Virus record (IMG/VR): IMGVR_UViG_3300021963_004014
Span: 1 to 29,523 of that record
Length of the DNA stretch: 29,523 bases
From: a virus
Strand: one strand, 5' to 3'
Below the pieces are notes generated by a model. It searched no databases. It saw only the letters and a list, made by a program, of their open reading frames with translations, and was not told the DNA's origin. Positions 7,232 to 14,383 of this stretch are shown here, piece after piece. A program made the translations under genes and the position numbers. The number at the start of each line of letters is the position of its first letter. Within the stretch, counting starts at the first letter, position 1.

Positions 7232-7918
7232 ATGTCATATAACAAAACAAAATGCGACCCCGAATTGGGTCTTAAAGTTCACGAACATCTAGTTAAGGTT
7301 GGTGTCGAAACACCTATTAAGGAGACTGGGCAAGTAATTGACCGTAAGGGTAAGATCGATGTAATCGAATCTTTATTTACAGATATTATGAAAACACTCG
7401 GACTTGATCTTACAGATGATAGTCTTATCGAAACACCTAAGCGTGTTGCTAAGATGTATGTGAATGAAATCTTTTGGGGACTCGATTATGAAGCATTCCC
7501 TAAATGCACAACTGTTGACAACAAAATGCATTATAATGAAATGGTTGTAGAACGCAATGTTAATGTACAATCTAATTGTGAGCATCACTTTGTCGTAATT
7601 GATGGATTAGCAACTGTTGCATATGTTCCTAAACAACGAGTACTTGGTCTAAGTAAAATTAATCGTATTGTTGAATATTTCAGTAAACGACCACAGATTC
7701 AAGAACGTTTAACAGAACAAATTTTCCACACACTACAATTTATTCTTGATACTGAAGATGTTGCAGTATTGATTGATGCACAACACTATTGTGTTAAATC
7801 GAGAGGTGTTGAAGATACTGGTAGCTCTACAGTTACAGTTCGATTGGGTGGCGGATTTAAAAATCACCCAGAAGTAAGAAATGAATTTTATCAGATTGCA
7901 AGACAAGGATGTAAATGA
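7232..7918 (+). CDS. folE: FolE, GTP cyclohydrolase I
   Basis: FolE converts GTP to 7,8-dihydroneopterin triphosphate, the first step shared by folate and 7-deazaguanine synthesis. The zinc ligands are visible as C116 with H119 (SNCEHHF) and C187 (QHYCVKSRG). RVLGLSKINRIVEYFSKRPQIQERLTEQI is the conserved family core, quoted here in part: the GLSKI and RPQ.QERL blocks are both present. Length (228 residues) matches the bacterial enzymes (about 220). A strong AGGAAGGA ribosome binding site precedes the ATG. With QueE upstream and QueD at 13898, its likely job is feeding deazaguanine synthesis rather than folate. It overlaps the exonuclease gene by 4 bases. Confidence 0.95.
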   Translation: MSYNKTKCDPELGLKVHEHLVKVGVETPIKETGQVIDRKGKIDVIESLFTDIMKTLGLDLTDDSLIETPKRVAKMYVNEIFWGLDYEAFPKCTTVDNKMHYNEMVVERNVNVQSNCEHHFVVIDGLATVAYVPKQRVLGLSKINRIVEYFSKRPQIQERLTEQIFHTLQFILDTEDVAVLIDAQHYCVKSRGVEDTGSSTVTVRLGGGFKNHPEVRNEFYQIARQGCK

Positions 7919-8424
7919 CAATTAATGTAATGGTTGACTTGGAGACAATGTCAACAAGATCACACGCAGCAATTTGTTCGATTGGTGCAGTAAAATTTGA
8001 AGGTAGTAAAATTATAGATACATTTTACTGCACCATTGATCTTGCTAGCTGTAAAGAAGCTGGAATGCATATCTCCAAGGATACTGTTGCATGGTGGTCT
8101 AAACAAAATAAAGATGCATTACGAGAATTGACTAAAAATAATATCTCATTACAAGAAGCTCTTGATAAGTTTGAATTGTGGTTTGGCCCTAAAAGCTTAC
8201 CTATTTGGGGTAATGGTGCAGTATTTGATAATACTATTTTAGGCAACGCGTACTTTATCACAGGAAGAGAGCCACCCTGGAAATGCTGGGACGATCGTTG
8301 CTACAGAACTGCTAAAGCAATGTTCAATTGGATTCCTGAGGATAAACGAGAAGGCACATATCATAATGCGTTAGATGATGCTATGCATCAGACAAAACAT
8401 TTAATTAAAATCCTTGGAGATTGA
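7915..8424 (+). CDS. DEDDh-type 3'-5' exonuclease
   Basis: A 169-residue DnaQ/RNase-T-type exonuclease. The three exonuclease motifs are clear: VDLETMST (motif I with D and E), WGNGAVFDN (motif II), and HNALDDAMHQ (motif III with the catalytic His and Asp). Together these give the DEDDh signature. The length and the SHAAICSIGAVKFEG opening resemble the phage/Mycobacterium Rv2179c-like group; T4 DexA (227 residues) is a larger relative of the same fold. It may trim DNA or RNA 3' ends during replication or nucleotide recycling. It overlaps folE by an ATGA and is followed directly by a small hypothetical gene. Confidence 0.85.
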   Translation: MTINVMVDLETMSTRSHAAICSIGAVKFEGSKIIDTFYCTIDLASCKEAGMHISKDTVAWWSKQNKDALRELTKNNISLQEALDKFELWFGPKSLPIWGNGAVFDNTILGNAYFITGREPPWKCWDDRCYRTAKAMFNWIPEDKREGTYHNALDDAMHQTKHLIKILGD

Positions 8425-8607
8425 ATGACAAATGTCCAGCAAAGAATGGAAGAATTAATTCGGCCAATTGATCAACAAATTTATATGTGTGATGATAGGC
8501 GAGATTTATTAATGTTTAATTGCGCTATGCTACAACGAGTTAAAGAAGTATTTGATTTGCTTGTAGGCGAAGAAGGTCGCAAAAATATGTTTAAAGATTT
8601 AGTATGA
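8425..8607 (+). CDS. Small hypothetical protein
   Basis: A 60-residue protein starting immediately after the exonuclease TGA, behind GGAGA (8416-8420), and overlapping the next gene by an ATGA. It appears all-helical and charged (MEELIRPIDQQIYMCDDRRD...LQRVKEVFDLLVGEEGRKNM), with no membrane segment. I do not recognise the family. The good ribosome binding site and tight packing support it being real. Confidence 0.6.
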   Translation: MTNVQQRMEELIRPIDQQIYMCDDRRDLLMFNCAMLQRVKEVFDLLVGEEGRKNMFKDLV

Positions 8608-9965
8608 AAACTTATAAAAAGAGAATTGCGTTTTGTATCAGTGACCAACATTTAGTACCACATGGCGGCATTGGTCAATTTGCCAAAGGGTTTGTTGAGA
8701 TGGCAAATAAAATTAACTGGAAGGTTGATATTATTACAGACAAACCCACAACAAATGATTTTGCTAAATTAGTTGAATCATTGGGTGCAAATTTAATTGC
8801 GCCAAAAAATGCTTTGTCATATAAAAATCATACTGGCACATTTGCATTTACAGATTCAATTAACTTTGAAAAGATGATTAACTTCCGTGATGCTGTTATG
8901 AATGCGTTTCATACTAACATTTATGATATGGTTGTTTGTAATTCTTTAGAAGCAATGCCTGCAGTATTAAGTTTTGATCTTAATAATTACATCCCAGTAG
9001 TTCTTTACACGCATGAAGAAAGCATGGTATTCCGTGATACGAGAAAATTTAAAGGTGTGTTTTTAGAAAGCTGTAATGAGTTTTTTAATAACTTAATGAA
9101 CCTTGAGAATTGTTATATTGGCACACAATCCCCTCGTAATGTAACCGAAATTAAAAACAATGGCGGGGCAAATGTAGAACATTTAAGTATGCCTATGTCT
9201 GAAAGAGAATTACTCACAAGCGATTATCCTGAAAGAAAAGGTGTATTGTATATTGGTCGTTGGGAAGATCGTAAAAATCCAGAAGCATTTTTAAAGGTAA
9301 TTAAAGAAACAGGATTGCCTGCAAAAATTATGACTAATGCTAATGGCAAAAAGAAATTCGAAGCTCGTCTTGCAGAACTTGGCATAACTGATTATGAAAT
9401 TAAAGCCAGTATTGTGGGCAAAGAAAAAGTAGATTTTATTAAATCTGCAAAGGTTCACTTTAATCCTTCATTGCGAGAAAATTATCCATTCACATTTTTT
9501 GAATGTTTAGGTCATATGCCCTGTATTGTTATTGACAAATCTGAATGGGTCACAAATTTTGACAACAAATATTATATTCGTTTGCCATTAAATGAAGTAG
9601 GTGAAGCATTGAAGGCTGAATACAATGCAGACAGAAAAGATCGTAACCACAATGCATTGCAATATATTAAACATTTGGATTTCCAAACATCTGATAGATG
9701 GAAAAAGTTTTTGAATGATTATACCCAAACAGCATTAGCACGATCCGATTCTGCAAAAATTAATGATTATTCCGAAATCAAATATGCAGAGTTTATTCGT
9801 ATCCTAAATAGGACACAATTGGCTATCGACGATGTAAAAAGCATATTGACAAATAAGTCTAAATATAATATAATTTACACAGACAACGACACATACCTAT
9901 CTAAAGATCCTAATTTTATACCAAAAGAAGAAGCAACTTCTTCATTAGAAAGCCTGTTTGCATGA
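8604..9965 (+). CDS. GT-B (GT4-like) glycosyltransferase with clamp-binding-like tail
   Basis: A 453-residue GT-B glycosyltransferase. The N-terminal domain opens with RIAFCISDQHLVPHGGIGQF, where HGGIG is the glycine loop of GT4-type enzymes. The C-terminal nucleotide-sugar domain has GVLYIGRWEDRKNPEAF and the E-x7-E motif SLRENYPFTFFECLG. After about residue 400 comes a low-order tail that ends exactly in SLESLFA. The next gene, the DpdA-like transglycosylase, ends in SLEDLFA; both fit the S-L-x-x-(L/F)-(F/Y) sliding-clamp-binding tails of T4-like polymerase and gp55. T4 alpha-glucosyltransferase, which modifies DNA, is reported to bind the clamp, so a DNA-directed role is plausible. It overlaps dpdA by 4 bases. 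Donor sugar is unknown; GalE nearby suggests UDP-glucose or UDP-galactose. Confidence 0.8.
   Translation: MKTYKKRIAFCISDQHLVPHGGIGQFAKGFVEMANKINWKVDIITDKPTTNDFAKLVESLGANLIAPKNALSYKNHTGTFAFTDSINFEKMINFRDAVMNAFHTNIYDMVVCNSLEAMPAVLSFDLNNYIPVVLYTHEESMVFRDTRKFKGVFLESCNEFFNNLMNLENCYIGTQSPRNVTEIKNNGGANVEHLSMPMSERELLTSDYPERKGVLYIGRWEDRKNPEAFLKVIKETGLPAKIMTNANGKKKFEARLAELGITDYEIKASIVGKEKVDFIKSAKVHFNPSLRENYPFTFFECLGHMPCIVIDKSEWVTNFDNKYYIRLPLNEVGEALKAEYNADRKDRNHNALQYIKHLDFQTSDRWKKFLNDYTQTALARSDSAKINDYSEIKYAEFIRILNRTQLAIDDVKSILTNKSKYNIIYTDNDTYLSKDPNFIPKEEATSSLESLFA
9846..9874 (+). promoter_or_regulatory. sigma70-type promoter upstream of the DpdA-like gene
   Basis: TTGACA (9846-9851), exactly 17 bases, then TATAAT (9869-9874), inside the end of the glycosyltransferase gene and 87 bases before the transglycosylase ATG. 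A second overlapping TATAAT begins at 9864, with a 12-base spacer. Confidence 0.7.
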
Positions 9966-11248
9966 GAACATATGAATACGTAATTTCTGGCCCAGCATAT
10001 TTACGCTTGGGTGCAGAACAATGTAATGACCCTGTAGTATTAGAAATGATGCTCGACATGATTGCTCGAGTATGTCACAATCAGAATAACCATACATTCT
10101 CATTATTGTATAATGGTTTTACCGAAAAGAACTTTGGACCTAAGCTACAAAAGTTTCGCCCCTCAATTAATAACATTCATGCCGACTCTGGTGGGTTGCA
10201 GATCATTACTCGAGGTCTAAAAAATACTTCAGATGTAAGAGAAAAAGTTTACTTGAATCAAGGTCAATATGCCGATATAGGTATGTCATTTGACGAGATT
10301 CCTGTTAAGACAACTTCTACAAGTGGCGTATCATCTAAGATTGACACTAAGCGTAGATACGCAGACATGGATAATTTTGATGAGTATGCTAGACAAACAG
10401 GTCGAAATGTAAAGGCGCAAATCGAAACATTTGATAAGATGGGTAGTAAATGTAGACCATTTGTTATTATGCAGGGATCTTCTCAAAAATCCTATTCTCG
10501 GTGGGCAGAACTCGTGTTAGAAGAAATTACCCCTGCACTACATCATCGTATCGGTGGGCTTGCTATGGGATCAGCTGCTCTAGGCATGGGTCAGTTAGAA
10601 GATGTTAAACGAGCATTTTATGTTACGCAGATGCCATACACAAGACCATTTCATTTACACGTATTGGGTGTAGGTGCATTACGTCGTATTCTTCCTTATA
10701 TTTGTTTTAGCCAATCTGGTCTGTATGAAGGCATTGATATTTCATATGACTCAACAACCCATTCTATGTCATTGGATAATGGATTGTTTTACTTCTCATT
10801 TGCTAAAAAGGCAGCCGGCACACCATATGGCGGAACATCTGTAAAAATGGGTAGAGAATATTCCAACATTTATAGAACAGTTACTACAGAAATTAATACA
10901 GTTTGTGGTACAAATTATACCCCTGAAGAATATCACATCTTGATGAATAGAGGTGTAGGTGTTCACTTAGAACAAGGTGGACAATTTGTAGATATTATGC
11001 GGGCACGTCTTGCTTTTATTTTAACAAACGTACATAATTTTACACATGATGTAAATGCTTTAACAGAATCAAAAGAATTGTTTTTAAAATTCTGCAGAGA
11101 AAAAGATTGCGAGAATGAATATGCTACATTATTTGATGTTAAAACACTAGCTGACTTTGAGCATTGGGAAAAGAATGTAGGCAAACATATGGATTCCGAA
11201 CCAGTTAACACACAACCACCAGTTTCACTTGAGGATTTATTTGCATGA
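9962..11248 (+). CDS. dpdA: DpdA-like tRNA-guanine-transglycosylase family DNA modification enzyme
   Basis: A 428-residue member of the TGT superfamily, which swaps guanine for a 7-deazaguanine base. IHADSGGLQIITRG matches the TGT DSGGFQ motif (D75), RIGGLAMGS matches GGLAVGE, and HVLGVGALRRIL matches HLMGVG. GIDISYDSTTHS would carry the nucleophile Asp (D263 is the best candidate, spacing one residue off bacterial TGT). The C-terminal zinc motif CxCxxC...H of tRNA TGTs is not visible, which fits a DNA-type DpdA more than a tRNA enzyme. With QueE, FolE and QueD nearby it most likely inserts a 7-deazaguanine derivative into phage DNA. It ends in SLEDLFA, a clamp-binding-like tail shared with the upstream glycosyltransferase. 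It overlaps both neighbours by 4 bases. tRNA modification remains possible. Confidence 0.8.
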   Translation: MRTYEYVISGPAYLRLGAEQCNDPVVLEMMLDMIARVCHNQNNHTFSLLYNGFTEKNFGPKLQKFRPSINNIHADSGGLQIITRGLKNTSDVREKVYLNQGQYADIGMSFDEIPVKTTSTSGVSSKIDTKRRYADMDNFDEYARQTGRNVKAQIETFDKMGSKCRPFVIMQGSSQKSYSRWAELVLEEITPALHHRIGGLAMGSAALGMGQLEDVKRAFYVTQMPYTRPFHLHVLGVGALRRILPYICFSQSGLYEGIDISYDSTTHSMSLDNGLFYFSFAKKAAGTPYGGTSVKMGREYSNIYRTVTTEINTVCGTNYTPEEYHILMNRGVGVHLEQGGQFVDIMRARLAFILTNVHNFTHDVNALTESKELFLKFCREKDCENEYATLFDVKTLADFEHWEKNVGKHMDSEPVNTQPPVSLEDLFA

Positions 11249-11697
11249 CCGATATTATTTCAGACGAACCAGTATTTTTTACAGATACAATTATACACAG
11301 TAAACTAATTAAAAAGAAAAGTTCTATTTGGGTTACCTTTCAAAAAGAAGGTATTCATAAATACCCACAAGCTGCAACTGATCCTAAATTAGCAACAGGC
11401 GATTGGCTGGATGTTTCATTCTTAGGAACACCGCATAGACACATTTTTCATTTCCGTGTGGAGATGGAAGTGTTTCACGATGATCGAGATGTTGAATTTA
11501 TTCAAGCAAAACGTATTATGGAAAGATGGTATTCAGATGGTACGTTACAGTTAGATTATAAATCTTGCGAAATGATGGCATGTGATCTTTATGATAAGTG
11601 TTATGCAAAATGGCCTGATCGAGATTATACGATTGAAGTATCAGAAGACGGCGAAAATGGTTGCAGAATTAGTTTTGAAAGGATAGCCGGTGAGTAA
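11245..11697 (+). CDS. Conserved phage hypothetical, possible tunnelling-fold (T-fold) protein
   Basis: A 150-residue protein coupled to dpdA by an ATGA. I recall similar hypothetical proteins from T4-like cyanophages (WVTFQKEGIHKYPQAATDPK is distinctive). The second half parallels QueD: HRHIFHFRVEMEVF resembles the HGHSFxVxxE strand, and KSCEMMACDLYDKCYAKWPDRDYTIEVSEDGENGC follows the helix-strand pattern SE..A..I...P....V.V.E....C of QueD. That suggests a T-fold subunit related to QueD/FolE, perhaps binding a pterin or deazapurine. No complete zinc site is obvious, so function is open. Context next to DpdA suggests a part in the deazaguanine module. The fold is inference. Confidence 0.6.
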   Translation: MTDIISDEPVFFTDTIIHSKLIKKKSSIWVTFQKEGIHKYPQAATDPKLATGDWLDVSFLGTPHRHIFHFRVEMEVFHDDRDVEFIQAKRIMERWYSDGTLQLDYKSCEMMACDLYDKCYAKWPDRDYTIEVSEDGENGCRISFERIAGE

Positions 11698-12859
11698 ATT
11701 ATATTATATGGGTTTAGAACCCTATGAAGGTCGTTATACTTTGCAATTACAACAATGGAGCGAAGCTGCATTTAAACGCAGAGGTATTGATTATGAAGTA
11801 ATTCATGGCGATATTTTAGATGACTCTAAAGCAATCGTTACAGGTCAAGTACTTGATGCGCACGGGCGTAGTTATTATTCGTTGACGCAGATGGCTAATC
11901 TTATTAAGAAGATGAAAGCTGGTGAAATTACTTGGCAGGATACGATCTTTTTTGAAGATATGTTCACACCTGGTATAGAAGCATTGCCCTATATTATGGA
12001 TCAAGTAAGTTTTGAGTATCAACCTCGAATCTTTGTTCGTTGTCTTGCACAAACAATTGATCCAGATGATTTTGTTCACGTATGGGACATGCAGAAGTGG
12101 ATGGGTCTATATGAAAAGATGACAGATCAATTTGTTACAGGTGTACTTGCTTCTAACGAAGAGATGGTTGCCCATATGAAAATTGCAGGATGGGAAGCAC
12201 CAATCTTTAATATCTCTGGACTTGCATTTGATAAAGATGAAGTTCGTGGTCGTGTAGCAACTCGTATTCCTTTTAATGATCGTAAACTTCGTGTAGTATT
12301 TGCTGCAAGATTCGATCAAGAAAAACAACCTGATTTCTTTATGGATTTAATTGAGCGTTATCATACAATTAATCCTAATGTAGAGTTTGCTGTTCTATCA
12401 GGCGGACCTTTACGTAGTAACAACGAAAAGTATTTGACTCGCGCGAGAGCATTGGAAAAGACTCATAATTTTAAAATCTATGAGAATCTTAAGAAGAATG
12501 AATACTATGAATTGTTAGGCGATTCTCGAGTATTGTTTAATTGTGCCTTACAGGATTGGGTAAGTAATACAGCATCAGAAGCAGATGCACTTGGTACAAA
12601 TTGTTTGTATCCTGCATATAGATCATTCCCCGAAACATTTGCTAATGATCGTGAATGTCTCTATATCCCATGGTCACAAGATGATGCAGTATTTAAATTA
12701 AATACATTATTGTTTCAAGAGCGAGCAAACTTAGGTAAGCTGTCTGATTGGACGTCTGGTACTATTGATCGTTGTTTAGATATTATGTTTGAAGATAATT
12801 CTAAATGGTATCGTAACGGTAAGGATTACAGAGATTATGTCCCAGCAGCCAAGTACTAA
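11690..12859 (+). CDS. GT-B glycosyltransferase
   Basis: A 389-residue GT-B-type enzyme. The N-terminal domain begins SKLYYMGLEPYEGRYTLQLQ. The C-terminal domain has KLRVVFAARFDQEKQPDFFM, the strand-loop typical of GT4-like donors, then FAVLSGGPLRS and VSNTASEADALGTNCLYP, where the E of the acidic donor-binding loop lies. The start is the GTG at 11690: AGGA (11680-11683) is 6 bases upstream, whereas the first in-frame ATG (11708) has no ribosome binding site. It overlaps the upstream gene by 8 bases and galE by 23. It lacks the SLExLFA tail of the first GT-B enzyme. With GalE next door, UDP-galactose or UDP-glucose is the likely donor; acceptor unknown. Confidence 0.75.
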   Translation: MSKLYYMGLEPYEGRYTLQLQQWSEAAFKRRGIDYEVIHGDILDDSKAIVTGQVLDAHGRSYYSLTQMANLIKKMKAGEITWQDTIFFEDMFTPGIEALPYIMDQVSFEYQPRIFVRCLAQTIDPDDFVHVWDMQKWMGLYEKMTDQFVTGVLASNEEMVAHMKIAGWEAPIFNISGLAFDKDEVRGRVATRIPFNDRKLRVVFAARFDQEKQPDFFMDLIERYHTINPNVEFAVLSGGPLRSNNEKYLTRARALEKTHNFKIYENLKKNEYYELLGDSRVLFNCALQDWVSNTASEADALGTNCLYPAYRSFPETFANDRECLYIPWSQDDAVFKLNTLLFQERANLGKLSDWTSGTIDRCLDIMFEDNSKWYRNGKDYRDYVPAAKY

Positions 12860-13859
12860 ATTAGTTGTAGTCACAGGTTCCGCTGGTTATATCGGCGGAC
12901 AGACTTGTATCGAATTAAAGAAACAAGGATACGAAGTTATCGGCATTGATAACAGACATAACGAACATCTTGATGCATTTCAAGATGAATATTTGCAATG
13001 CGACTTTACAGATATGGACGCGTTTAGTCTATATAAAAAGGTATATCCAGTCGCAATTATTCATTGTGCCGGTACTAGCTTAGTTGGTCCTAGTATGAAA
13101 AATCCAGGACATTACTTTCACAATAATGTATCTAAGACAAATTTGCTTTTAGATTTTGTTGCTAAACATATTCCAAAAACTAAAATTATTTTTAGTAGTA
13201 GCGCATCTGTTTATGGCATACCAACAACAAAAACACCGTTGAGAGAAAACGATAAGGTAGATCCAATATCTCCTTACGGTGAATCTAAATTAATGGTTGA
13301 GCATTTGTTAGAATGGTATCATAGGTGTCACAATTTAAACTATACAGCATTTAGATATTTTAATGCTTGCGGTGCAGATGATAACGGTCAACATGGTCAA
13401 GAACCAAATGCAACACATATCTTTGCCAAACTATTTGAAGCAGTTAAAAACAATGCAGCATTTACTTTAAATGGTGCAGACTATGATACGCCAGATGGAA
13501 CTTGCATTAGAGATTATATTCATGTTCAAGATATTGCACTTGCACATATAAAAGCTATTGACAAATCTATTCAAGGCATATATAATTTAGGGATGCTTCA
13601 GGGGCATTCTAATCTACAAATTCAAATGCTTGTAGAAAAAATTACCAATAAAGAAATTGTAACATTTATTAATAAACGACGCGAGGGCGATCCGCCATCG
13701 TTAGTTGCTGATAGTACAATGTTTAAACGTCTTGCAGATTGGAATCCTGTATATGATATGTCGGATATTTTAACATCTTTAAATACATGGTATAAATCTC
13801 CAACATATGATGCTTTAACAAAGCAGCGGTCTTATTCGAACATTCAACCCGCTTTATAA
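12837..13859 (+). CDS. galE: GalE-like UDP-glucose 4-epimerase
   Basis: An extended short-chain dehydrogenase that most likely interconverts UDP-glucose and UDP-galactose. Rossmann motif TGSAGYIGGQ is near residues 13-22, CAGTSLVGPSMKNPGHYFHNN matches the GalE AxxxVGES...P..Yy.NN block (shown here in full only as far as the pattern needs), SSSASVYG holds the catalytic Ser, and SPYGESKLMVEH the YxxxK pair. RYFNACGAD and TCIRDYIHVQD are hallmark GalE sequences. The start at 12837 (AAGGA at 12821-12825) gives 340 residues, the normal GalE length, and overlaps the upstream glycosyltransferase by 23 bases; an earlier in-frame start at 12789 is unlikely. It may supply the sugar donor for the two flanking GT-B enzymes. 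Confidence 0.93.
   Translation: MSQQPSTKLVVVTGSAGYIGGQTCIELKKQGYEVIGIDNRHNEHLDAFQDEYLQCDFTDMDAFSLYKKVYPVAIIHCAGTSLVGPSMKNPGHYFHNNVSKTNLLLDFVAKHIPKTKIIFSSSASVYGIPTTKTPLRENDKVDPISPYGESKLMVEHLLEWYHRCHNLNYTAFRYFNACGADDNGQHGQEPNATHIFAKLFEAVKNNAAFTLNGADYDTPDGTCIRDYIHVQDIALAHIKAIDKSIQGIYNLGMLQGHSNLQIQMLVEKITNKEIVTFINKRREGDPPSLVADSTMFKRLADWNPVYDMSDILTSLNTWYKSPTYDALTKQRSYSNIQPAL
13558..13586 (+). promoter_or_regulatory. sigma70-type promoter inside galE
   Basis: TTGACA (13558-13563), exactly 17 bases, then TATAAT (13581-13586), a perfect consensus match inside galE. The next gene start downstream is queD at 13898. Confidence 0.62.
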
Positions 13860-13897
13860 ATTCTGCATGTCGTCAAACTTACTTAAAGAGGCAAGAG

Positions 13898-14380
13898 ATG
13901 GCAAATAAAAAATTCTTCTCAACAAAAACATATAGACAAATAGGTCCCGTCGCTTATAGGCAATGGCGTGCAGATTCTCATTGTAATTTAATTCATGGTT
14001 ATGCTATGAGTTTTCACTTTGAGTTTGAGGCGGACACATTAGATGCTCGCAATTGGGTAACTGATTTTGGCGGGCTACGGCCACTTAAAGACAAGCTAGA
14101 AGAATGGTTTGACCACACTCTGCTAGTTGCACAAGATGATCCTATGCGTGAACATCTATTAGAATTAGGTAGATTAAAACTAGCAAAGATTACAGAAGTA
14201 GAACGTACGGGGTGTGAAGGTCTAGCTGACTTTTTATATGAATATATTAACACAATATTTTTGCCAAACTGCGGTAGCGAAGAAGCAAAGCGTGTTTGGT
14301 GTTGCAGAGTAGAAGTACGTGAGACTGATTCCAATATGGCAGGCCGCTCAGGCCATAGAGAAGATAACGAATTTAATTAA
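13898..14380 (+). CDS. queD: QueD, 6-carboxytetrahydropterin synthase
   Basis: QueD turns dihydroneopterin triphosphate (the FolE product) into 6-carboxy-5,6,7,8-tetrahydropterin, the QueE substrate. WRADSHCNLIHGYAMSF holds H28, catalytic-type C29 and H33; NWVTDFGGLRPLKDKLEEWF and FDHTLLV are the family helix and catalytic-His region; VEVRETDSN is the C-terminal Glu motif that binds the pterin. HGY replaces the usual HGH zinc motif, but I recall this CNLIHGYA form from a subgroup found in phages and bacteria, so it is probably a normal variant. Length is 160 residues. GAGG (13888-13891) precedes the ATG. gp47 starts 4 bases after the stop. Confidence 0.9.
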   Translation: MANKKFFSTKTYRQIGPVAYRQWRADSHCNLIHGYAMSFHFEFEADTLDARNWVTDFGGLRPLKDKLEEWFDHTLLVAQDDPMREHLLELGRLKLAKITEVERTGCEGLADFLYEYINTIFLPNCGSEEAKRVWCCRVEVRETDSNMAGRSGHREDNEFN

Positions 14381-14383
14381 TAC

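Noticed and set aside
7514-7535. TTGACA followed by TATAAT in folE
   Set aside because: Spacer is only 11 bases, too short for a sigma70 promoter.
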